Position numbers and translations under genes: made by a program | Notes under the pieces: model-generated | The model's input: only the letters and a program-made list of their open reading frames with translations | The model's database searches: none | Told to the model about the DNA's origin: nothing | NCBI RefSeq assembly: GCF_001021975.1 | Contig: NZ_CP009928.1 | Location: 1,364,001 to 1,428,000 of the forward strand | Direction: 5' to 3' | Length of the DNA: 64,000 nucleotides | DNA from: Chryseobacterium gallinarum | GTDB lineage: Bacteria; Bacteroidota; Bacteroidia; Flavobacteriales; Weeksellaceae | Shown here: in pieces, positions 1-8,913 of the stretch | Layout of the letters: the number at the start of each line of letters is the position of its first letter | How positions within the stretch are numbered: position 1 is the first letter of the stretch

Positions 1-2330
1 GGTGTCAACGTTGTGTAAGTAATTGCTCCGTTAGATGATACTGTTCCTAAAAACACATTGTACGAGCTTCTGTTATCAGCATTTTGAAATATAGGAACAG
101 GATCTTTTCTACCCCATTGATAATGCAGGCCTGTGGATGCCCGTATTTTTGCTAATTCTGCTGCAGTAGGGGTAAGAGGGTTTACTACAATGGGAAATGA
201 ATCCAGAGCCCCTAAGTTTCTGTCCATAAAAACAGTTTGCAATGCTACATCCGCTTTATTCACATAATTGATATACTTTACCGCTTCCGGAGCAGGAAGC
301 TCCGTGGTATAGGTATAGGATTGCAGAGGGGTATCCGTGATCCAGATATGCCAGCTCCAATAAACAGGATTTGAAATACTGCCATTATGTAAGGTCAATA
401 CTGCATTTCCGCTTTGATTAGGGGCAATCTCCAAAGAAATCCTGGTATTGGCAAGCTCCTGAAGTGAAGATGGAGAAGGGCTCGCCACTGTAACCTTACT
501 GATCAGATTTGTATTTGTTGTCCAGAGTACATTTGCTTTTAAATTATTGAAATTTGAAACATTCAGGATCTCTGTATTATTCAGTAACTGGCTCTGTACT
601 GCAAATGCTTTGGTTACCGGAATTTCAATTACCATGGGGGTAGTACTCTTAACGGCCTGGTAAGTATTGGGGTTATTAATTCCTTCCCTGAATTCCGTAA
701 CCGGAGGCAGGTATTCTGTTGGAAAATCATAATCATTGACAACGTATAATGGGTCTTTTATACATCTGCAGCCATTGGCATCCGAAGTATACATACCTGC
801 CAATGGGAAATAAAAATATCTCCCTTTAATATCCGGGTAATTAGGATCCGGAACATCCGGCTGTGTTTTATCCGGAATCATTGTTAATCCTCTTGCTCCT
901 ACTGATGGGGTGGCATCAAAATGCCTGGTCATAGTAGCTGTCCACAATGCAACATGATGCTGGTCACTGTATTGTCCCAAATGGGCAGATCTGATCAGCT
1001 GTCCGTTCCCTGGGAAAAGCCCCATGTTATATCCTCCGACATTTGACAGATCAAACCCTATATTAGGATATACCTTAAAGCCAGCCATAAAGCCGGGAAC
1101 TCCTGTATCTGTTGGCTTAACAATATGGTATTTACTGGCTTCAAAAGCATTCTTGTTCATATCTGTCCTGAGCCCGAAAGGTGAAAAGTCAATCCTGATA
1201 TCATCAATATAAGTGGAAGAAGCCAGATTGGCTACCAGCATAGAGGGCACTCTCCATCCGTTAGGGCAAGGGTCATAAGGAGATTTATCCCTGTAAGGTC
1301 TGGCACTGGCATCATTGTTATAGCCGTTCTCTATTTTTCCTTGTGAATTATCTGACCATAGATTTAACTCCGAGAGCCTGTTATCCGGCAAGTCTGTTGT
1401 TTTTCCAAACCAATTGACCGGTAGATTTGGGTTATTGTTATAATAGGCCTGTCCGGAATTATCATCTTTATTAACGTAGATCAGACTCAAAGGGTTCTTT
1501 ATTGAAAGCCGGATATTGTTGGTAACTGTTGCATTGGAAAGCAGAACTGTTTTCGTGAGATTGTCAATACTCTGTGCATTTACAAAATTCTTCGCACCTC
1601 TGTGCCGTATACGACCTATAGACCCTGAAACTTCATAAAAATCATTTCCCCGGGTTACCAATGGCGGAACGGGGTCTTTCCTTCCCCATTGATAGAGAAG
1701 CCCCGTATTTCTGTTCCAGTCTGAGGAAGTAATAAAACCTGTAAGGGCTCCAAGATTTCTATCCATCCACTTCCAGTCTGCATCGGGAATTACTTCAATA
1801 GTACCGTCTGATTTTTGCCTTTTAAGGTTATTAAAGCTTTTATAGGAAGGCCCGTTAGTAGGGTCATCAGTTACCCAGATATGCCAGCTCCAATAAATTT
1901 CTCCATTAATTTTAAAAGCAATCACTGCGTTTCCTTCTTTAGCTTTATTAATCGGCACTTTTATTTTTGCTGTCGGGCCTGAGCCTAAAATTTCCAATGT
2001 ATAATTTATTCCTGATTTAATCAGTCCATGCTCATCTTCCCATAGCACTTCTGCCGTCGCTGTTCCTGCCGGAATACCATTGCCATTAATATAATCACCT
2101 CCTTCCCACATTGCATAGGCCTTTCTTACCGGAATAAGGAGTCCCTCACTATTGAGAGAAGGATCAAAAATATAACTGTTCGGAGCTTTCCTCCAATCAG
2201 GGAGTAAAACCGGAGCTGCATTGATAAATTTCCGATGCAATGAGTCTGTTTTCCCGACATTAGCTTTAAAACATATTCCTGTTAATAGCAGAAAAGAAAC
2301 GGCTACAAACTTTTTAATTAACCTTTTCAT
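1..2330 (-). CDS. Large secreted FISUMP-like surface protein, C-terminus beyond the window
   Basis: This open frame runs from an ATG at 2330 to the left edge without a stop, so about 776 N-terminal residues are visible. It opens with a signal peptide (MKRLIKK, then a hydrophobic run to about residue 24). Two similar modules follow. Each has the string WSWHIW (about residues 147 and 658), then MDRNLGA (about 187 and 702) and LxYQWGRKDPVP (about 215 and 738). A DPCPNGWRVPS motif near residue 355 and the MDRNLGA strings are typical of the FISUMP (Fibrobacter succinogenes major paralogous) domain of Bacteroidetes surface proteins. The function of that domain is not established. The WSWHIW repeat is also conserved at DNA level (23 identical bases at 342-364 and 1875-1897). 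The missing end may carry a Por sorting signal, which cannot be seen here. Confidence 0.85.
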   Translation of the reverse strand, partial: MKRLIKKFVAVSFLLLTGICFKANVGKTDSLHRKFINAAPVLLPDWRKAPNSYIFDPSLNSEGLLIPVRKAYAMWEGGDYINGNGIPAGTATAEVLWEDEHGLIKSGINYTLEILGSGPTAKIKVPINKAKEGNAVIAFKINGEIYWSWHIWVTDDPTNGPSYKSFNNLKRQKSDGTIEVIPDADWKWMDRNLGALTGFITSSDWNRNTGLLYQWGRKDPVPPLVTRGNDFYEVSGSIGRIRHRGAKNFVNAQSIDNLTKTVLLSNATVTNNIRLSIKNPLSLIYVNKDDNSGQAYYNNNPNLPVNWFGKTTDLPDNRLSELNLWSDNSQGKIENGYNNDASARPYRDKSPYDPCPNGWRVPSMLVANLASSTYIDDIRIDFSPFGLRTDMNKNAFEASKYHIVKPTDTGVPGFMAGFKVYPNIGFDLSNVGGYNMGLFPGNGQLIRSAHLGQYSDQHHVALWTATMTRHFDATPSVGARGLTMIPDKTQPDVPDPNYPDIKGRYFYFPLAGMYTSDANGCRCIKDPLYVVNDYDFPTEYLPPVTEFREGINNPNTYQAVKSTTPMVIEIPVTKAFAVQSQLLNNTEILNVSNFNNLKANVLWTTNTNLISKVTVASPSPSSLQELANTRISLEIAPNQSGNAVLTLHNGSISNPVYWSWHIWITDTPLQSYTYTTELPAPEAVKYINYVNKADVALQTVFMDRNLGALDSFPIVVNPLTPTAAELAKIRASTGLHYQWGRKDPVPIFQNADNRSSYNVFLGTVSSNGAITYTTLT

Positions 2331-2495
2331 AATCTATGGATTTGTAAGTACAGTTACCGGAGTACAACATTTAAGCCTACATCAATAAAAACAGATTTAT
2401 TTTATAAATAAATATAACATATTCAAATTATAATATAAATAAATTAAATTTAAATCATTACAAATAAACAATAATCATCAAATGAAAATAAAGGA

Positions 2496-2530
2496 TTCAG
2501 TCAGGGTTTGTTAAAAAAACCCTGACTGAA
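2496..2530. repeat. Perfect 14-bp inverted repeat (hairpin)
   Basis: TTCAGTCAGGGTTT at 2496-2509 is exactly complementary to 2517-2530, with a 7-nt loop. It lies between the EpsG-like gene terminator and the start of the large secreted protein, about 165 bp upstream of that start. It lacks a strong T-run on either strand. It could be a second weak terminator or a leader structure; the sequence does not decide which. Confidence 0.6.
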
Positions 2531-2560
2531 TAAATATTAATCAGTACAATTATCTTATAA

Positions 2561-2592
2561 AGCAAAAAGACAGCTTTGAGGAGCTGTCTTTA
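2561..2592 (-). terminator. Rho-independent terminator of the EpsG-like gene
   Basis: AAAGACAGCT (2566-2575) pairs with AGCTGTCTTT (2582-2591) around a 6-nt loop. Read on the minus strand the stem runs straight into a T-run. It sits about 20 bp past the stop codon of the EpsG-like gene. Confidence 0.8.
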
Positions 2593-2611
2593 ATTTATAG
2601 GTATCAATAAT

Positions 2612-3751
2612 TTACGGGAGTAAATGGTTTTGATAAAGATCAATGGTAAACCTTCCCGCTCTAATGTTATTAAACGTTGAGAAAACCACAAAGTTGAAAA
2701 CTACCAATGTAATAATAAATGCATAAATCATATTTCTGACCCTTCCTGAAACAACGTACATTGCGTTAGGAATGATAATATAGGAGAATCCGACAAATGC
2801 TCCCACCAAACGGGATGAAAATATGGGGTTATTTCTAAAGATAAAGTAAAAGCATATTCCGATAACGGCATAATTCCTGTGGTATTCATAATAGGGATAC
2901 AGCTCCTTCATCTTGTTATCAAAAACAAAAAGGAAGAATGTCAGAATGGCCATCATGGCTTCAGGAATTCCGAAACCTCCGTTTATTCTCTGTACAGTTT
3001 CATCCATATATCCGTTAAAACCGTCTACAAGTGAACTTTCCTCAGCCATTCCGGATAAAAAGTTTCCGAAAAACCTATACACCTCAAACGGAGACAGGAA
3101 GACAGACCCGATAATCAAAATCAACATAATGGTTTTGTTTAACGGAACTCTTGCCAGCCAGTACATTGGTAAAAACAAATAACAGACACTATGTATACCC
3201 GATCCCAAAAATATAAAAAACAGATAATGCCAGAGTTTCCGTTCTTTAATATAGCGTATCGCAAAATAAACCATAAAAGTTCCCAGATTCTGTCTTATCT
3301 GCCCGCTTTCCCCAATAAAAAAGTTGGGAATAAACATAAACAAAGTAAACGTAAACGGATAAAAAGTATTATCCTCAGTATATTCCACTTTAAAGATAAT
3401 GGCAAAGATGGCAATTATCAGCGTCAATACATAATAAGGGGCATTGAAAATATTGAGGAGTATCTTATTAATCAAAGTATACAGCCATTCTACATCCAGG
3501 GTTTCTGTACCCTCCAGATGAAGCATCTTCATAAAGATACTATAGTAGCTTTTTGTATCAGAATAAATATAGATTCCAAGATAACTTCCGTAATCAGGGC
3601 CTACCTGATTCCTAAGTCCGGCCAGAATGATCAGATAAATCCCCAGGAACCAGAACCACTTTTTATCTACCTTCTTCCCGAAAACCTCCCGAATACTGAA
3701 GATCAGCATATAGATAATCGCAATAATATAATATGGATGTAATAAACTCAT
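2612..3751 (-). CDS. EpsG-family polysaccharide polymerase-like membrane protein
   Basis: A 379-residue protein made almost entirely of hydrophobic segments (about ten membrane spans). Near residues 43-56 it has the signature AGLRNQVGPDYGSY, characteristic of the EpsG family (EpsG of exopolysaccharide clusters, Wzy-like polymerases). In the family, conserved Arg/Asp residues in this region lie near the membrane face and are thought to act in joining repeat units. No glycosyltransferase neighbours are present, so the polymer is unknown. A small ORF lies 12 bp upstream on the same strand and a clear terminator follows the gene. The family call is confident; the substrate is unknown. Confidence 0.8.
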   Translation of the reverse strand: MSLLHPYYIIAIIYMLIFSIREVFGKKVDKKWFWFLGIYLIILAGLRNQVGPDYGSYLGIYIYSDTKSYYSIFMKMLHLEGTETLDVEWLYTLINKILLNIFNAPYYVLTLIIAIFAIIFKVEYTEDNTFYPFTFTLFMFIPNFFIGESGQIRQNLGTFMVYFAIRYIKERKLWHYLFFIFLGSGIHSVCYLFLPMYWLARVPLNKTIMLILIIGSVFLSPFEVYRFFGNFLSGMAEESSLVDGFNGYMDETVQRINGGFGIPEAMMAILTFFLFVFDNKMKELYPYYEYHRNYAVIGICFYFIFRNNPIFSSRLVGAFVGFSYIIIPNAMYVVSGRVRNMIYAFIITLVVFNFVVFSTFNNIRAGRFTIDLYQNHLLP

Positions 3752-3763
3752 GCTAAGCTTCTG

Positions 3764-4108
3764 CTATTTTTTTACTGATAATACACGATTATAATTCCTG
3801 TCAAAATTAGAGGAAAACAAGTAATCATAAGAAGGCAAGATATTGAAAAAAAGATATTTTTCAAAAACAACTTTATTTAATGGGCTGGAGAAATTCCGGC
3901 TGATGTAAAAAACTTCTATAAAGGCTGTTTTTTTCTGTTCTATTACGGTCCGCAATCCTGATGAAAACAGAAGGTCCCAAATTTTTTCTGAGGTTTTTAA
4001 CCTGGTACAGGTAGATCCGAAGCTATAATAAGACATGGCAAACAGCAGAAGCGGAAGTTCTATCATCAATAGAAATCCGTTTATTTTTTCATCATTTTTT
4101 TTCAACAT
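3764..4108 (-). CDS. Hypothetical small protein upstream of the EpsG-like gene
   Basis: A 114-residue ORF with a hydrophobic segment at about residues 11-30 (NGFLLMIELPLLLFAMSYY), then a polar, Lys/Phe-rich remainder. I recognise no family. It is co-directional with the polymerase-like gene and ends 12 bp before it, so the two could be co-transcribed. It may instead be a chance ORF in AT-rich DNA: no promoter box stands out and no domain supports it. Confidence 0.4.
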   Translation of the reverse strand: MLKKNDEKINGFLLMIELPLLLFAMSYYSFGSTCTRLKTSEKIWDLLFSSGLRTVIEQKKTAFIEVFYISRNFSSPLNKVVFEKYLFFNILPSYDYLFSSNFDRNYNRVLSVKK

Positions 4109-4250
4109 ATCTAAACAGATTCTTATTTTCTTAATAATAATTGTGGTTTAAAATACATTTCATTAAAAGGGAACTTTTGCAAAAGTAGAATTTTTTTTTA
4201 TTCTGCCTAGAATATTTTATTGATTTTCAGTTAAAACTTATAGCATACTA

Positions 4251-4281
4251 TTTTGAACTAATACTTAAAAATTTAAATTTG
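4251..4281 (+). promoter_or_regulatory. Promoter of flexirubin operon A
   Basis: TTTTG at 4251-4255, an 18-bp spacer and TAAATTTG at 4274-4281 match the Bacteroidetes sigma-ABfr consensus (TTTG, 17-23 bp, TAnnTTTG). Transcription should start near 4288. That makes the TTG codon at 4287 an unlikely start and supports the ATG at 4302 for the first gene. Confidence 0.8.
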
Positions 4282-4301
4282 CAGACTTGATTAACCATGT
4301 A

Positions 4302-7300
4302 ATGCATCGATTTTTTATATTTTTATATTATCTGATTTCCGGAAACAGGATTATTTCTGTATTTACTGCATTAGGAATAACCTTGTTGTGCCTTTTCTTT
4401 GCTTCAAAAATCAACTTTGAGGAAGATATCAATCAGATTATTCCCAAAAATGAAAAATCTGATCTTACCGCCAAAGTTCTTAAGCAACTTAATTTTTCGG
4501 ACAAAATTATCGTAATTATCGAAAATCAATCCGGTGAAAACGATTTTCAGCTTTCTGAAACTGCAGATACTTTCTTGCAAAAAATTGAACCCCTTCAAAA
4601 ATACATAGCTTCGGTCCAGGGAAAAGTAAATGAGCAGGAGATCTCGGAAACCTTTGATTTTGTCAACCAAAACCTGCCTTTATTTCTGAACGGGGATGAT
4701 TATAAACAAATTGAGCAAAAGCTTCAAAAAGACAGCATTGCCAGACAGGTTGAGAGTAATTATGTTTCATTGGTATCACCTGCCAGCCTGGTTACAAAAG
4801 AATTTATCAAAAAAGATCCGCTAGGCCTTACCTTTTTAGGAATCAAAAAACTGAATGCCCTTAATATCAGTAAGGATTTTAAGCTTGAAGACAGCTATAT
4901 CGTTACTAAAGACGGCAGGAACCTATTGCTCTTTATCGATCCAAAAAACAAAAGCAATGACACCAAATCCAATGAGCATTTTATCAATCAGCTTAACATA
5001 ATAAAAGAGAGTATCAACAAACAATTCAGAGGGAAAACCGAGATCAGTTACTTCGGATCACCGGTTATTGCTGTTGCCAATGCCCAACAGATTAAAAAAG
5101 ATATTCAGAATACAGTAATGATTTCCATGACTGTACTTTTGATATTACTGATCTATTATTTCAGAAACCTCTTTACTCCGGTTATTGTTTTCCTGCCCAC
5201 TGTATTTTCGGTTTTACTGGCATTATTGGTTTTATATTTTATCAAGGATAAAATTTCTGCCATTTCATTAAGTGTGGGCGCCATTCTCATTGGGATTACC
5301 ATTGATTATGCTTTACATATCCTTACTCATTATAAGCACAATAACAATATTGAAGAACTTTATAAAGAGATCACCCAACCCATCATATTAAGCAGTGCTA
5401 CAACTGCTGTATCATTTTTATGCCTGATATTCGTGCGTTCCGAGGCGTTAAAAGATTTAGGCCTATTTGCTGCCATCACAGTCATTTTATCTTCTATCAC
5501 AGCTTTAATTATCGTACCTCAGCTTTATCATCCTAAGCCTGCAGAGGAAAAACTTAATACCAACTTTATTGATAAAATTGGCTCTTATCCTTATGAGAAA
5601 AACAAACCGCTAATTATCGGGTGCTCCATCATTATCCTCGCCTGCCTGTGTGGTTTCAGACACGTAAAGTTCAATGAAGATATCGGAGACCTCAATTACA
5701 TTCCTAAAGAACTAAAAATCAGTGAAGAAAAACTTCAAAAGCTATCTGATATCACTTCAAAATCTATTTATACAATCTCGTACGGAAATTCTGAGGAAGA
5801 AGCTTTAGCCAGAAATTCACAATTGAGCGGTTTTCTTGAGAAAGAGAAAAAAGAAGGCAAAATTCTAAGCTATAATTCCATTGGGAATATTGTACTTTCT
5901 GAAAAAGACCAGCAAAAGAAAATTGCAGAATGGCAGCACTTCTGGAATCGTAATAAAAAGCAGGAGGTCCTCTCTGAATTGATTAATAACGGGAACAAAT
6001 TCGGATTCAACAGTGCGGCCTTCGATCATTTCAACGAAACCCTTTATAAAGATTATTCCACACTGAGCCTTAAAGATTATGAGCAGGTAAAGGCCTTGCA
6101 AATTCCAGAATTTCTGAGCAATGAAAAGGGTTTCTATACGGTTTCCAATGTTGTAAAAGTGGATGAGCATAAGAGGGATGCTTTTATTAAAGATATTGAG
6201 AAAAAACATGACGTACTGGCCATTGACCGTCAGCAGATGAATGAAAATTTCCTGGGGTTATTAAAAAGGGACTTCAATACTCTGATCAATTATTCCCTGC
6301 TGGCTATTATTCTTACCATCATCGTGTTCTTCAGGAATTTTGAGCTTACCATTCTTACCATGTTTCCGATTGTTTTAACGGGAGTGGTAACTGCGGGCAT
6401 TCTTTATTTTCTCGGGCTGGAACTGAATATTTTCAGCACTGTAGTTTGTACATTAGTCTTTGGAGTAGGTGACGATTTTAGCATCTTCCTTACCCAGGCA
6501 ATGCAAAAAGAACACACAACCGGTAAAAATGAATTGCCTACCTACAGAATATCAATTATCCTGGCTGTTTTCACTACAATCCTTTCCATTGGTTCCTTGA
6601 TTTTTGCCAAACATCCAGCCCTGCATTCCCTGGCTTTGGTAGCTTTGATCGGAATGTTCTCGGTAATTATTATTACCTCTACCTTATATCCGTTCTGGTT
6701 CAGGCTGTTCATTACCAACCGGGCTAAAAAGGGACTTTCCCCGATTACCCTGAGACTGTTTTTGCATTCCGTGCTATCGTTCGTTTACTATGGTTTGGGA
6801 GGCTTTTTATTTTCAGTTTTCGGAAGCTTCTTTGTAAAAAACTCTAAAGGCAGGACGCTGGATATCATCAAGCTGATTTTAGCAAAATTCCTGACGTCCG
6901 TACTGTATTCCAACCCTTTTGTAAAGAAAAGGGTTATTAAAAACAACTCTGAAGATTTTAGCAAACCGGCTGTCATCATTGCGAACCATACGTCTTTTCT
7001 GGATACTCTTGCCATTGCCATGACAACCCATAAAATTATATATCTGGTGAATGACTGGGTATACCAGTCTCCTGTTTTTGGGAAACTGGTGAGGGCATTG
7101 GGTTTTTATCCGGTTTCACAAGGTATTGAAAACGGGATGGATCAGCTGAAAGAGAAGATTGACCAAGGGTATTCTCTGGTAGTGTTTCCTGAAGCTGAAC
7201 GTTCTTACACTAACGATGTTAAAAGATTCCATAAGGGTGCATTCTACCTTGCAGAACAATTCGGGTTAGACATTCTTCCTCTTTATATCCATGGAAATTC

Positions 7301-7955
7301 TGAAGTGCTTCCTAAAGGCGACTTCATTATCTATGATGGAAGTATTACGGTAAAAGTAGGGGACAGAATCAGTAAAGATGATGTAAGCTTTGGAAAAAAT
7401 TATTCAGAAAGGACAAAAAAAATCAATGCTTATTTCAGGACTGAATTTGCCAGACTGAGGGAAGAAATTGAGGATGAGAATTATTTTAAAAAGAAATTAT
7501 TCCTAAGTTATTTATATAAGAATACTGAAGTAGTACAGGAAGTAAAAAATGACTTCAACATTAATAAATGTGTTTATTTCGAACTGAATAAACACATTTC
7601 CAAGGATGCCCATGTTTTGCATATAGCAGATGATTTTGGGCAAAAAGATGCTTTACTGACCCTTTACCAGGCAAGCAGAAAAATATATTCCTTTATTCAG
7701 GATGGGGAAAAGAGGGCAACGGCTGAACATAATTACCTGGTTAAGAAAAGGAAAATACAATATATAAAAGAACTGTCTGAGGTGAATAAGAATATTGATG
7801 TTCTTTTGATTTCTGATGATCGTTTCGATATAAACAAAATTCAATCACTTCCTGAAACCATCATTTTTATCAATATCAAAAATGCTGTAATAGAAAGTGC
7901 TGATTATACATTAATTTTCAGCTCTGAATCATTAAAAGTATTTAAAAGCAAATAA
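4302..7955 (+). CDS. MMPL/RND exporter fused to PlsC-like acyltransferase and methyltransferase-like C-terminus
   Basis: A protein of about 1,217 residues, first in flexirubin operon A. Residues 1-830 form an RND/MMPL exporter: an N-terminal membrane helix, two periplasmic loops, and two clusters of membrane spans (about 265-410 and 665-800) with the MMPL strings GITIDYALH and FGVGDDFSIF. A lysophospholipid-acyltransferase domain follows, with NHTSFLD (NHx4D, near 894) and FPEAERS (near 962). The last 150 residues resemble a class I SAM-methyltransferase fold, but the glycine-rich motif reads HIADDFGQ and looks degenerate. Flavobacterial flexirubin clusters carry this architecture. A role in ester formation or export of the pigment is inference. 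The frame also extends to a TTG at 4287, but the promoter position favours the ATG at 4302. Confidence 0.85.
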   Translation: MHRFFIFLYYLISGNRIISVFTALGITLLCLFFASKINFEEDINQIIPKNEKSDLTAKVLKQLNFSDKIIVIIENQSGENDFQLSETADTFLQKIEPLQKYIASVQGKVNEQEISETFDFVNQNLPLFLNGDDYKQIEQKLQKDSIARQVESNYVSLVSPASLVTKEFIKKDPLGLTFLGIKKLNALNISKDFKLEDSYIVTKDGRNLLLFIDPKNKSNDTKSNEHFINQLNIIKESINKQFRGKTEISYFGSPVIAVANAQQIKKDIQNTVMISMTVLLILLIYYFRNLFTPVIVFLPTVFSVLLALLVLYFIKDKISAISLSVGAILIGITIDYALHILTHYKHNNNIEELYKEITQPIILSSATTAVSFLCLIFVRSEALKDLGLFAAITVILSSITALIIVPQLYHPKPAEEKLNTNFIDKIGSYPYEKNKPLIIGCSIIILACLCGFRHVKFNEDIGDLNYIPKELKISEEKLQKLSDITSKSIYTISYGNSEEEALARNSQLSGFLEKEKKEGKILSYNSIGNIVLSEKDQQKKIAEWQHFWNRNKKQEVLSELINNGNKFGFNSAAFDHFNETLYKDYSTLSLKDYEQVKALQIPEFLSNEKGFYTVSNVVKVDEHKRDAFIKDIEKKHDVLAIDRQQMNENFLGLLKRDFNTLINYSLLAIILTIIVFFRNFELTILTMFPIVLTGVVTAGILYFLGLELNIFSTVVCTLVFGVGDDFSIFLTQAMQKEHTTGKNELPTYRISIILAVFTTILSIGSLIFAKHPALHSLALVALIGMFSVIIITSTLYPFWFRLFITNRAKKGLSPITLRLFLHSVLSFVYYGLGGFLFSVFGSFFVKNSKGRTLDIIKLILAKFLTSVLYSNPFVKKRVIKNNSEDFSKPAVIIANHTSFLDTLAIAMTTHKIIYLVNDWVYQSPVFGKLVRALGFYPVSQGIENGMDQLKEKIDQGYSLVVFPEAERSYTNDVKRFHKGAFYLAEQFGLDILPLYIHGNSEVLPKGDFIIYDGSITVKVGDRISKDDVSFGKNYSERTKKINAYFRTEFARLREEIEDENYFKKKLFLSYLYKNTEVVQEVKNDFNINKCVYFELNKHISKDAHVLHIADDFGQKDALLTLYQASRKIYSFIQDGEKRATAEHNYLVKKRKIQYIKELSEVNKNIDVLLISDDRFDINKIQSLPETIIFINIKNAVIESADYTLIFSSESLKVFKSK

Positions 7956-7970
7956 TACATATGAAAAACA

Positions 7971-7978
7971 TATTTTTG
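7971..7978 (+). promoter_or_regulatory. Candidate internal promoter box before darA
   Basis: TATTTTTG fits the TAnnTTTG -7 consensus and lies 19 bp before the darA start, in the 42-bp gap after the exporter gene. No TTG -33 element is found at the expected distance, so this is only a candidate for internal transcription within the operon. Confidence 0.35.
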
Positions 7979-7997
7979 TAAACGCTAAAAAATATTA

Positions 7998-8912
7998 ATG
8001 AAAAAAAATATACTTGTAATATATTATTCTCAAACCGGCCAGTTGGAGGAAATTGTGAGAAATATAGCCAGGTCTTTTGAATCCAGAAAGGAGGAATATG
8101 ATATTACCTATTATAACATCCGGCTGAAGGAAGATTTTCCTTTTCCCTGGCCGGGTGACGTTTTTTTTAATACATTTCCGGAATCTTACCTGCAGATTCC
8201 CAAAGAGCTCTTTCCTCCTTCAGAAGAGGTATTGAATAAAAAATATGACCTTATCCTGTTCGGATATCAGGTATGGTATCTTACGCCTTCTATTCCTATT
8301 ATTTCATTCCTGAAGAGTGGCTATGCAGAAAAGATCCTTAAGGACACTCCTGTTGTTACCATTTCCGCAACAAGAAATATGTGGATGCTTTCCCAAGAAA
8401 AACTGAAAGTATATTTAAAAAATCTTCAGGCAAAACTTGTTGGAAATATTGCATTGGTAGACCGACATGACAATTATACAAGTGTACTGACAATTCTTAG
8501 ATGGCTTACTACAGGAAAGAAAGAAAAATCAGGCCTACTTCCTGCTGCCGGAGTTTCCGATGAAGAAATTGCGGGTTCTGTAAAATATGGAGATATCATT
8601 GAAAAACACTTTAGAAATAATGACATGAGCCATTTGCAGCCAGACCTGGTGAAAAATGGCGCTGTTGAGATCCGTCCATTTCTGGTACGGGTGGAAAAGG
8701 TAGGAAATAAAATTTTTACCGTATGGTCTAACCTGATTATCAATAAAAAAGAGAAACGTCCATTGCTGATAAAATTCTTTAAGGTATATTTGATGGCAGC
8801 GATCTGGATTATTTCACCAATCGTTTTAGTATTACATTTGCTTACAACCCCAATATTTTGGGCTAAAAGACAAAAACAAAAAAGTTATTTACAAGGAATT
8901 AATTTAAAATAG
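7998..8912 (+). CDS. darA: Dialkylresorcinol condensing enzyme DarA
   Basis: A 304-residue protein with an N-terminal flavodoxin-like fold (YYSQTGQLEEIV, residues 9-20, is the phosphate-binding loop of flavodoxin-type proteins) and a hydrophobic segment near the C-terminus (about 263-290). This matches DarA of dialkylresorcinol and flexirubin loci. In those loci DarA works with the ketosynthase DarB to condense two fatty-acid-derived units and form the resorcinol ring. It ends one base before darB, so the two are translationally linked. DarA/DarB act on the alkyl half of flexirubin, separate from the aryl polyene arm. Confidence 0.88.
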   Translation: MKKNILVIYYSQTGQLEEIVRNIARSFESRKEEYDITYYNIRLKEDFPFPWPGDVFFNTFPESYLQIPKELFPPSEEVLNKKYDLILFGYQVWYLTPSIPIISFLKSGYAEKILKDTPVVTISATRNMWMLSQEKLKVYLKNLQAKLVGNIALVDRHDNYTSVLTILRWLTTGKKEKSGLLPAAGVSDEEIAGSVKYGDIIEKHFRNNDMSHLQPDLVKNGAVEIRPFLVRVEKVGNKIFTVWSNLIINKKEKRPLLIKFFKVYLMAAIWIISPIVLVLHLLTTPIFWAKRQKQKSYLQGINLK

Positions 8913-8913
8913 A

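Noticed and set aside
4287..4301. TTG start codon for the exporter fusion
   Set aside because: It would lie at the predicted transcription start; the ATG at 4302 fits better.
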